5,140 nucleotides of DNA. Origin: an uncultured Rubrivivax sp. Lineage in GTDB: Bacteria > Pseudomonadota > Gammaproteobacteria > Burkholderiales > Burkholderiaceae_C. The notes beneath the pieces were generated by a model. It searched no databases, was not told the origin of the DNA, and was given only the letters and a program-made list of their open reading frames with translations. Positions 1-5,092 of this stretch are shown here, piece by piece. Within the stretch, counting starts at the first letter, position 1; every line of letters begins with the position of its first letter. The stretch spans positions 1-5,140 of the forward strand of contig CALBTN010000050.1 of NCBI GenBank assembly GCA_937967345.1, read 5' to 3'. A program made the position numbers and the translations under genes.

Positions 1-1
1 G

Positions 2-526
2 TTCCAGAACCCCTATGCCAGCCTGAACCCGCGCTTCACGATCGGCCAGACGCTGATCGAGCCGATGGTCATCCACCACATCGGCGCGAACGCGGCCGCG
101 CGCGAGCAGCACGCGCGCGAGCTGCTGGCCAAGGTCGGGCTGGACGACAGCGCGCTGGGCAAGTACCCGCACGAGTTCTCCGGCGGCCAGCGCCAGCGCA
201 TCGCGATCGCGCGCTGCCTGACGCTGCAGCCTGAAGTGCTGGTGCTGGACGAGGCGGTGTCGGCGCTGGACGTGTCGGTGCAGGCGCAGGTGCTGAACCT
301 GCTGCGCGACCTGCAGGACGAACTCGGCCTGGCCTATGTCTTCATCAGCCACGACCTGGGCGTGGTGCGCTTCATCGCCGACGAGGTGCTGGTGATGAAG
401 GACGGCGCGGCGGTCGAGCGCGCGAGCGCCGCCGAGCTGCTGGCCGCACCAAAGCACGAGTACACGCGCCGGCTGCTGGCGGCGGTGCCGCGCGGCTGGC
501 AGGCGAACCCAACCGTGACGCCATAG
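2..526 (+). CDS. Oligo/dipeptide-type ABC transporter ATP-binding protein, C-terminal part (cut by left edge)
   Basis: This is the ATPase subunit of an ABC importer of the peptide/nickel/opine group (DppF, OppF, GsiA and relatives). It would hydrolyse ATP on the cytoplasmic side of the inner membrane to drive substrate uptake. The frame is open at the left edge and ends with TAG at 524-526, leaving 174 residues. The fragment opens at the Q-loop (FQNPYASLNPR, residues 1-11). It has the ABC signature FSGGQRQR (59-66), Walker B VLVLDE (79-84), the D-loop in SALDVSVQAQ (87-96) and the switch histidine in ISHD (H118). The tail HEYTRRLLAAVP (152-163) is the oligopeptide-transporter C-terminal motif. 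Walker A lies outside the window. DEAV replaces the commoner DEPT after Walker B, a known variant in this family. No permease or binding-protein gene is visible downstream, so it is probably the last gene of its operon. It could equally be the second half of a fused two-ATPase protein. The family is certain; the substrate is not. Confidence 0.95.
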   Translation, partial: FQNPYASLNPRFTIGQTLIEPMVIHHIGANAAAREQHARELLAKVGLDDSALGKYPHEFSGGQRQRIAIARCLTLQPEVLVLDEAVSALDVSVQAQVLNLLRDLQDELGLAYVFISHDLGVVRFIADEVLVMKDGAAVERASAAELLAAPKHEYTRRLLAAVPRGWQANPTVTP

Positions 527-1116
527 CTGGCACGAGCGGCCACTTGCCAACGCCGTGCGCCAGCGCGACGGCAGCACCGCACTGGGCCGCAACGTGAACA
601 AGCGCACGCGGTCTCGGCATGCCGCGCTGTCGCGCGCGAACTGACCGTTGCAGTTGACGATCGGGCGGCCGATCTCGCTGGCACACCTGCGCCACCTGCC
701 CTACCCGCCAGGAAGGTCCGCCCATGCCGCTATCGACTGCGCCAGCCACCGCCAGCACCAGCCGCACCCGAGCCGCTTCGGCCGCCATGCCGATCGCGCA
801 AGGCGGGGCGTCATCACTGCTGCGCCTGGGACGTCCCGCCAGCAGCAAACTGCGGCTCGCGCTGCGCCGCAAGGCCAGCGCACGCCGCCGCCGGCCATGA
901 TCCTGCGACCGGCGCCGCTGCAGCGGCCGGCACTCGCCCGCGCCGGGCTCAGCGTGGCGGGCGCACGCGCGGCGGCACGGGCGATGCCCACAGCGACGCT
1001 GCAGGCGGCCCCGGTGCTTTGCCTGGCACGCGTGCCGCGGCAGTTGTGCCTGGATCTGCGCCCGCGCCCGCGCTAGTCAGCAAGGCGGGCGCGGCCGCTG
1101 GGTTGCAGCCCGCCGT
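527..1116. other. 590-base gap without a convincing gene
   Basis: This stretch lies between the convergent ABC ATPase and acyl-CoA synthetase genes. It is very GC-rich, and several frames on both strands are open by composition alone: minus 872-372, minus 991-701, plus 648-1076 from a TTG. Their translations are rich in Ala, Arg, Pro and Cys, with no motif or domain I recognise. The frame after the ATPase stop is free of stops from 527 to a TAG at 1166-1168, but its third-base pattern does not look coding. Two short plus-strand frames (724-900 and 897-1076) have a ribosome-binding-like sequence and an ATGA overlap, and are discussed as a finding. The region may be a decayed gene or plain intergenic DNA. 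Confidence 0.6.
1084..1114 (-). terminator. GC-rich hairpin just after the acyl-CoA synthetase stop codon
   Basis: Arms GGCGGGC (1084-1090) and GCCCGCC (1108-1114) pair perfectly over 7 bp. The 17-nt loop contains the self-complementary GCGGCCGC. The hairpin starts two bases past the TGA of the acyl-CoA synthetase gene. On the minus strand it is followed only by TTGCT, not a real T-tract, so a classic intrinsic terminator is uncertain. It may end transcription weakly, protect the mRNA 3' end or act in both directions between the converging genes. Confidence 0.4.
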
Positions 1117-2805
1117 TCAGCCCTTCGCCCAGATTACCTTCTTGCGCTGGCCGACCCAGGGTTCGTAGTTCATCGCGAAGGTGTCCTCGATCTTGTTGCG
1201 CTTGACCTTCATGGTCGGCGTCAGCAGGTCGTTCTCGACCGACCACGGCTCAGGCGTCACGACGATGCAGTCCATCTGCTCGTGCGGATCGAGCTGCGCG
1301 TTCACGCGCTTCAGGTGCTCGGTCAGAGACGCCTCGAGCACGGCGCAGCCCTGCGGATCCTTGGCTTTGGCTGCGGCGTCGGGGTTGAGCATCACCAGCC
1401 CCAGCGGCTGCCCCAGGTTGGCCCCGGTGACACAGCAGGCCTCGATCGCCGGGTGCACGGCCAGCCGGTCCTCGATCGGCGCCGGCGCGACGTACTTGCC
1501 CTTGCCGGTCTTGAACAGATCCTTCACCCGCCCGGTGATGCGCAGGTTGTTCTCGCCATCGATCGTGCCCTTGTCGCCGGTCTTGAGCCAGCCGTCGTCG
1601 GTGAACGTCTCCTTGGTGGCTTCGGGCGACTTGTAGTAGCCCATCATCAGGCAGCCGCCGCGCATCTGGATTTCGCCGGTGTCGGGGGCGATGCGGCATT
1701 CGACGCCGTCGTAGGGCGGCCCGACGGTGCCGGGCCGCGGCTTGCCCAGCAGCGTGGCGTGAGAGACCGCGCAGTTCTCGCTCATGCCGTAGCCTTCGAT
1801 GATCTGCAGGCCCAGGCGTCCGTACCACTCGAGCAGCGACGTGGGCATCGGCGCGGCACCGCCCACCGCAAACAGGGTCTGGTCCAGCCCCAGCCCGGTC
1901 AGGATCTTCTTCTTGACCATGCCGCGCACGATCGGGATCTTCAGCAACAGGTCGAGTTTTTCGGCCGGCATCTTGGCCTGGACCCCCTGCTGGAACTTGA
2001 CCCACAACCTGGGCACCGAGAAGAACACCGTCGGTCGCGCGCGCTGGATGTCGGCGACGAAGGTCTCCAAGGTGTCAGCAAAGTACACGTGCATGCCGGT
2101 GGCCAGCAGGCCGTGTTCGACCAGCGCGCGCTCGGCCACGTGGGCCAGCGGCAGATAGCTCAGCGTGCGGCTGGACGAATTGAGCGCGATGCGCTTCAAG
2201 CCCGCGGTGATGGCCCAGGCGAAAGCGCCGAAGCTTTGCATCACGCCCTTGGGCAGCCCGGTGGTGCCCGAGGTGTAGATCAGCGTGGCCAGTTCGTCGG
2301 CGCCGCGCACCGGGCTTTGCGTCATCGGCGAGCCCTTGGCGACGATGTCGTCCCAGGTCTTGGCGCCGTCGACCTGCGGCGCCAACGGCAAGGTGATCAT
2401 GGGCATCCCCGCGGGAACGCCGGGCTGCATCTCCTTCCACACATCGAGCTTGCCGATGAACAACAGCTTTGAATCGCTGTGCTCCAAGATGTGCTGCACC
2501 GTGCCCGCGGCCAGCGTCGGATACAACGGCACCGAGACGTGGCCGGCCATCCAGATGGCCCAGTCGGCCATCATCCAGTGCGCGCTGTTCTTGGCCAGCA
2601 TCGCGATCTTGCTGCCCGGCTCGAAGTTCAGGCTCTTCAGGTGCGCGGCGATGCGCCGGGTCTCGGCCATCGCCTGCTTCCACGTCCAGTCCTTGACCAC
2701 GCCGCCACCCATCGGCTGGGTGAGGGCGACATTGTCCGGAGTGGTCTTCTCCCAGTGATACAGGCGCTGCAGCGCAAGCGTTTCGGGCGGGATCGAAAGG
2801 GCCAT
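1117..2805 (-). CDS. Long-chain acyl-CoA synthetase (AMP-forming), FadD15-like
   Basis: This ANL-superfamily ligase activates a fatty acid with ATP to an acyl-adenylate and transfers it to CoA, feeding beta-oxidation or lipid synthesis. It acts in the cytoplasm or at the membrane face. The 562 residues look complete. The ATP-binding P-loop motif YTSGTTGLPKG is at 177-187, GYGMSE at 338-343, TGD at 409-411, and the hinge-region segment ITGRVKDLFKTGKGKYVAP at 423-441. The C-terminal TPTMKVKR (529-536) carries the likely adenylation lysine K533. The K(T/S)GKGKYVAP type and LLTPTMKVKR tail fit the long-chain group (FadD15/FAA-like) rather than acetyl-CoA synthetase. I chose the ATG at 2805 because GAGGT lies 10 nt upstream. 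A GTG at 2853 would add 16 residues but sits in an inverted repeat. The nearest upstream gene on this strand encodes an HDOD protein 94 bases away. Chain-length preference cannot be read from the sequence. Confidence 0.93.
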   Translation of the reverse strand: MALSIPPETLALQRLYHWEKTTPDNVALTQPMGGGVVKDWTWKQAMAETRRIAAHLKSLNFEPGSKIAMLAKNSAHWMMADWAIWMAGHVSVPLYPTLAAGTVQHILEHSDSKLLFIGKLDVWKEMQPGVPAGMPMITLPLAPQVDGAKTWDDIVAKGSPMTQSPVRGADELATLIYTSGTTGLPKGVMQSFGAFAWAITAGLKRIALNSSSRTLSYLPLAHVAERALVEHGLLATGMHVYFADTLETFVADIQRARPTVFFSVPRLWVKFQQGVQAKMPAEKLDLLLKIPIVRGMVKKKILTGLGLDQTLFAVGGAAPMPTSLLEWYGRLGLQIIEGYGMSENCAVSHATLLGKPRPGTVGPPYDGVECRIAPDTGEIQMRGGCLMMGYYKSPEATKETFTDDGWLKTGDKGTIDGENNLRITGRVKDLFKTGKGKYVAPAPIEDRLAVHPAIEACCVTGANLGQPLGLVMLNPDAAAKAKDPQGCAVLEASLTEHLKRVNAQLDPHEQMDCIVVTPEPWSVENDLLTPTMKVKRNKIEDTFAMNYEPWVGQRKKVIWAKG

Positions 2806-2826
2806 GGCGAGGTGAACCTCAGAGGT
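2806..2826 (-). promoter_or_regulatory. Ribosome binding site of the acyl-CoA synthetase gene, flanked by two copies of its complement
   Basis: On the mRNA strand the order is ACCTC, T, GAGGT, TC, ACCTC, GCC and then the ATG. The middle GAGGT (2820-2816) is a good Shine-Dalgarno core 10 nt before the start. It can pair with the upstream ACCTC (2826-2822) or with the downstream ACCTC (2813-2809). With realistic loops these are ACCU-CUG-AGGU or GAGG-UUCA-CCUC, each a 4-bp stem. Either would hide the ribosome binding site, which suggests translational control. The pairing is seen; the regulatory role is inferred. Confidence 0.5.
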
Positions 2827-2847
2827 GGGAAGTAAGCGGCCGAGGCT

Positions 2848-2891
2848 AGCCACAGTGCCGCCCGGCGCGCAAGGGGGTTGTTACTGTGGCT
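2848..2891. repeat. 9-bp perfect inverted repeat between the HDOD and acyl-CoA synthetase genes
   Basis: AGCCACAGT (2848-2856) and ACTGTGGCT (2883-2891) are exact reverse complements separated by 26 bases. The spacer holds a smaller GCCG/CGGC hairpin. The repeat starts 9 bases after the HDOD gene stop codon and ends 43 bases before the acyl-CoA synthetase ATG. No T-run follows on either strand, so it is not a standard intrinsic terminator. It could be a regulator binding site for the acyl-CoA synthetase gene, or a stabilising or terminating hairpin of the HDOD mRNA. It does not match the FadR or PsrA operators I know. Confidence 0.55.
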
Positions 2892-2899
2892 TGGTTCGG

Positions 2900-3742
2900 C
2901 TAAGCGGCGCCAGAGGCTGGCGCTGCGCGCTCGCGCGCGGCGGCGTCTTGCAGTTGGTCGAGCACACGACGCGCCGAACGCAGCGCCAGGGTCAGGTCGA
3001 TGCCGGCGCGCGGCGCCAGCTCGGCGACCACCTCGTCCAGCGAGTCAGGCTCGGCCATGATCGCACGCGCGATCACTGACAGTGCGGCGATGACGCGGCG
3101 CTGCACCGGCTCGGGCAGCACGCCGTGGGCCTGCGCCTCGATGTGGTGGCGCACGCAGGCCACCGCGTTCGCGCCCAGGCCCCAGCTCTCGCACAGCGCC
3201 GCACCGAGCGCGTCGTGGCTGACGCCGAACCCGGCCTTTTCCAGCGAGGCCAGTTCGACGTCATCGCGCGCGGCGCGCAGCATCGCCCCGTAGTGCTCGC
3301 TCGCGTGGCGAAACAGCACCGCCTTGCCGCATTCCTCGAACAGGCCGGCCGAGTGCGCGGCCCAGGCGTCGTGCCCGATCGCCGCGGCGAGCCGGCCCAT
3401 GATCAGCCCGCGCTGCGCGGCGCGCTGCCAGATCGGCTCGAGCTCGGCCGCCGGCGGGAAGGCCGCGCGCAGGCCCATCTCGAAGGTGATCGCCGCGACC
3501 TCGCGCAGCCCGAGGTAGGTGATCGCCTGCTGCACGCTTTGCACCCGGCCCTTCAGGCCGTACAGCGACGAGTTCACCGCCTTGAGCACGGCGGCCGCCA
3601 GCGCCATGTCGCGCTCGATCAGTTGAGCGGCGGACTGCAAGTCCATGTCGTCGTCGGCCATCAGCAGCGACAGGCGCACCAGCGATTCAGGCCGCGCGGG
3701 GATGTCGATCTGCAGCGTGCGCAGTTCAGGGGCTACGGGCAT
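2900..3742 (-). CDS. HDOD domain-containing protein
   Basis: This is a cytoplasmic 280-residue protein made almost entirely of one HDOD domain (roughly residues 12-225), a family tied to signalling, motility, biofilm and stress responses. HDOD proteins are relatives of HD phosphohydrolases that usually lack the metal-binding residues. The diagnostic stretch AVNSSLYGLKGRVQSVQQAI is at 55-74, followed by TYLGLREVAAITF (75-87). The region equivalent to the HD-type HDIGK motif reads FEECGKAVLF (135-144), so the HD pair is lost. A second typical stretch is GVSHDALGAALCESWGL (173-189), then VRHH (197-200). No GGDEF, EAL or receiver domain is attached. The C-terminus (about 230-280) is Ala/Arg-rich. 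The ATG at 3742 is preferred because GAAGG lies 10 nt upstream. A longer start at GTG 3838 would fall inside the terminator stem. The gene follows the candidate RNA unit at 3814-3915 and precedes the acyl-CoA synthetase gene. Domain assignment is firm; the biological role is unknown. Confidence 0.88.
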   Translation of the reverse strand: MPVAPELRTLQIDIPARPESLVRLSLLMADDDMDLQSAAQLIERDMALAAAVLKAVNSSLYGLKGRVQSVQQAITYLGLREVAAITFEMGLRAAFPPAAELEPIWQRAAQRGLIMGRLAAAIGHDAWAAHSAGLFEECGKAVLFRHASEHYGAMLRAARDDVELASLEKAGFGVSHDALGAALCESWGLGANAVACVRHHIEAQAHGVLPEPVQRRVIAALSVIARAIMAEPDSLDEVVAELAPRAGIDLTLALRSARRVLDQLQDAAARERAAPASGAA

Positions 3743-3813
3743 GGCGGCTGCGCCTTCGTGGGGTCGGCGCGATGCTAAGGGCTGCGGCCGCCCAGCCACC
3801 GCGGCGGCGCACG

Positions 3814-3843
3814 AAAAAAGGGCGGTGCCGTGCAGCACCGCCC
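3814..3843 (-). terminator. Strong intrinsic terminator (leftward)
   Basis: A perfect 9-bp GC-rich stem, GGGCGGTGC (3820-3828) with GCACCGCCC (3835-3843), has a 6-nt loop. On the minus strand it is followed by six T residues (3819-3814). This is a textbook Rho-independent terminator for leftward transcription. It ends the candidate small RNA starting near 3915 and any transcript reading through from marC, and it lies 71 bases before the HDOD start codon. On the plus strand only a broken CTTCTT follows, so rightward termination would be weak. Confidence 0.88.
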
Positions 3844-3915
3844 CTTCTTGCCACTGCCCGTTGCGGGCAGTTGTCTCCTCGCCTTCGATGTCTGGCTACG
3901 TCGACCGTGTCGAAC
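3814..3915 (-). ncRNA. Candidate small RNA or attenuated leader, about 100 nt
   Basis: A leftward transcript starting about 7 nt after the -10 box would begin near 3915 and end in the T-run at 3819-3814. It would fold into three stem-loops. The first is a 5' stem TCGAC/GTCGA (3913-3909 with 3905-3901, 3-nt loop). The second is a perfect 7-bp stem ACTGCCC/GGGCAGT (3871-3865 with 3859-3853, 5-nt loop). The third is the 9-bp terminator stem. Between the first two lies an unpaired purine-rich stretch, GAAGGCGAGGAGAC, that resembles a Shine-Dalgarno sequence. No start codon with a useful frame follows it. Own promoter, structured body and U-rich terminator are the layout of a trans-acting small RNA. 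The alternative is a 5' leader of the HDOD gene with conditional termination. I do not recognise a known RNA family. Confidence 0.42.
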
Positions 3916-3921
3916 GGCGCG

Positions 3922-3951
3922 ACTGTAGGCAGTCCAACGAGGGCGGGTCAA
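3922..3951 (-). promoter_or_regulatory. Sigma70-like promoter reading leftward
   Basis: On the minus strand, TTGACC (3951-3946) is a 5-of-6 match to the -35 consensus. An 18-nt spacer and TACAGT (3927-3922), a 4-of-6 match to the -10 box, follow. Transcription would begin near 3915, just before the 5' stem of the RNA candidate. The -10 box is part of an inverted repeat GACTG/CAGTC (3921-3925 and 3930-3934, 4-nt gap), a possible operator. It lies wholly in the intergenic DNA downstream of marC. Confidence 0.5.
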
Positions 3952-4000
3952 CCGTGTTTTCCCGGCGCATCGCTGCGACCACCGACCTCGGCAGCCCAGG

Positions 4001-4639
4001 TCAACGCGGCGCCGCACGCAGCGCGACAAACAGCTCCTTCAGGCCATCGGCCATGATTTCCACAGCGAGTGCCGCGAGGATCAGCCCCATCAACTTCGTC
4101 ATGATGTCGATGCCGGTACGCCCGAGCAGCCGGCTGATGCGTCCCGAGGCAGAGAAGGCCAGGTACACCGCAAGGCCCACCGCAACACCGTAGGCGACCA
4201 GCATCGCTTCTTCCCACCAACCCCGGGCGCGCTGCGCGTAGATGATCATCGTGGAGATCGCCGCCGGGCCGGTGAGCAACGGAATGGTCAGCGGCACCAC
4301 GGCAATGCTGGCGCCGGCATCGAGCTTGGCGTCGCCGTCGCTGACCTCCAGCGGCCGCGATTGCGGCGGCTGCGAGTTCAGCATCTGCAGTGCACTGAGC
4401 AACAGCAGTATGCCGCCGCCGACCTGGAACGACCCGATCGAGATGCCGAAGAAGCCGATGATGCGCTGGCCGGCCAGCGCGCTGACCGCAATCACCATGA
4501 AGGCGCTGAACGAGCTGACCTGGATCGTGCGCCGGCGCTGCGCGCGGTTCAGGTTCTGCGTGAAGTGAATGAAGAAGGGCACCGCGCCGATCGGGTTGAT
4601 GATCGCCAACAACGCGATCAGCGGCTTGAGCGACTCCAT
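4001..4639 (-). CDS. MarC family integral membrane protein (UPF0056)
   Basis: This is a 212-residue inner-membrane protein of the MarC/YchE/YhgN family. The family's molecular function is unsettled: the old link to multiple antibiotic resistance was not upheld, and some members were proposed as amino-acid exporters. Six hydrophobic segments are visible, at roughly 5-25, 42-60, 66-88, 112-135, 144-164 and 178-200. The first contains INPIGAVPFF (14-23). The fourth has VVPLTIPLLTGPAAIS (114-129), the half-repeated Asn/Pro-Gly-Pro type motif typical of the family. The charged loop at 89-110 is polar and variable. Length is normal. The ATG at 4639 is the only sensible start, because an in-frame TAG lies four codons upstream; its ribosome binding site is weak. 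The gene is divergent from the RRM gene, with 225 bases between them. The strong terminator at 3814-3843 lies about 160 bases after its stop, with the candidate RNA promoter in between. I could not pick a convincing marC promoter. Confidence 0.92.
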   Translation of the reverse strand: MESLKPLIALLAIINPIGAVPFFIHFTQNLNRAQRRRTIQVSSFSAFMVIAVSALAGQRIIGFFGISIGSFQVGGGILLLLSALQMLNSQPPQSRPLEVSDGDAKLDAGASIAVVPLTIPLLTGPAAISTMIIYAQRARGWWEEAMLVAYGVAVGLAVYLAFSASGRISRLLGRTGIDIMTKLMGLILAALAVEIMADGLKELFVALRAAPR

Positions 4640-4730
4640 GCCCGCATGCTACGACGCGCCCTGGTGATCGCGCACGCACTCGTACGGGTAACACCGTAGA
4701 CAACAAAACAACAAACTCGCTTCCACGCCT

Positions 4731-4760
4731 TTGCGCCCCCTTGCGTGATCCCCAGATAAT
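4731..4760 (+). promoter_or_regulatory. Possible promoter of the RRM protein gene
   Basis: GATAAT (4755-4760) matches the -10 consensus at 5 of 6 positions. TTGCGC (4731-4736) sits 18 nt upstream with 3 of 6 matches to the -35 box. A start near 4767 would give a leader of about 98 nt. The leader would open with the stem-loop ACGCG/CGCGT (4766-4770 and 4775-4779, loop GTCA). The weak -35 makes this tentative. Confidence 0.35.
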
Positions 4761-4852
4761 GGGTTACGCGGTCACGCGTGTGTCGGATGCGCCGCCTTCG
4801 CCTGAATGGTTCTCGCTGGGTTGAAGCTCCACATGGTTCACTTTTCTTGATT

Positions 4853-4857
4853 AAGGG
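4853..4857 (+). promoter_or_regulatory. Ribosome binding site deciding the GTG start of the RRM gene
   Basis: AAGGG at 4853-4857 lies 7 nt before the GTG at 4865, an ideal spacing. It fixes the start there rather than at the in-frame ATG at 4787, which would add 26 residues unlike anything in the family. Confidence 0.75.
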
Positions 4858-4864
4858 CTCCCCC

Positions 4865-5092
4865 GTGGGAAACAAACTTTACGTTGGCAATCTTGCCTAT
4901 TCCGTGCGTGATGAATCGCTGCACCAGGCGTTCTCGCAGTTCGGCGCCGTCACGTCCGCCAAGGTCATGATGGACCGAGACACCGGCCGATCCAAGGGCT
5001 TCGGCTTCGTCGAAATGGGCTCGGACGCCGAAGCCCAGTCCGCCATCAACGGCATGAACGGCCAGGCCCTCGAGGGCCGCGCCATCGTCGTC
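4865..5092 (+). CDS. RRM-domain RNA-binding protein, truncated on the right by adapter sequence
   Basis: This is a small cytoplasmic protein with a single RNA recognition motif, of the bacterial glycine-rich RNA-binding type often linked to cold or stress. It binds single-stranded RNA through the two RNP motifs. From the GTG at 4865 there are 76 codons of true sequence, covering nearly the whole RRM. RNP2 is LYVGNL (5-10) and RNP1 is KGFGFVEM (44-51), with conserved aromatics Y6, F46 and F48. DRDTGRSKG (37-45) and the end EGRAIVV (70-76) are typical of the family. Relatives continue with NEARP and a Gly/Arg-rich tail, so roughly the last fifth to third is missing. The GTG start is supported by AAGGG 7 nt upstream and by the usual MGNKLYVGNL beginning. 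From 5093 the sequence is adapter, so any residues read past V76 are artificial. The gene is divergent from marC. Confidence 0.95.

Noticed and set aside
372..872. Minus-strand frame of 166 codons overlapping the ABC ATPase end
   Set aside because: Nearly a third is antisense to the ATPase; the translation is Arg/Ala/Pro-rich with no domain.
527..1168. Stop-free continuation of the ABC ATPase frame past its TAG (read-through or extension)
   Set aside because: The ATPase already ends at its normal length after the HEYTRRLLAAVP motif, and the following codons lack coding-like third positions.
1282..2472. Plus-strand open frame of 396 codons
   Set aside because: It is antisense to the well-supported acyl-CoA synthetase gene; it has a His/Arg/Gln-rich shadow composition and no domain.
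2806..2853. Longer acyl-CoA synthetase starting at GTG 2853
   Set aside because: It sits in the inverted-repeat arm; the ATG at 2805 has a GAGGT site and fits the family start.
3125..3778. Plus-strand open frame of 217 codons
   Set aside because: It is an antisense shadow of the HDOD gene with no recognisable motif.
3743..3838. Longer HDOD protein starting at GTG 3838
   Set aside because: The start would lie inside the terminator stem, and the added 32 residues look like translated non-coding DNA.
3814..3915. Guanidine-II (mini-ykkC) riboswitch, because ACGG occurs near two hairpin loops
   Set aside because: The ACGG bases do not form proper tetraloops closed by a pair in either stem, and no SMR transporter gene follows.
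3948..4706. Minus-strand open frame of 252 codons
   Set aside because: It is an out-of-frame shadow of marC, which has the real family motifs and membrane segments.
1..5092. CRISPR array, tRNA, rRNA, insertion sequence or phage genes
   Set aside because: I saw no spaced direct repeats, clover-leaf sequence, transposase or phage protein motifs.
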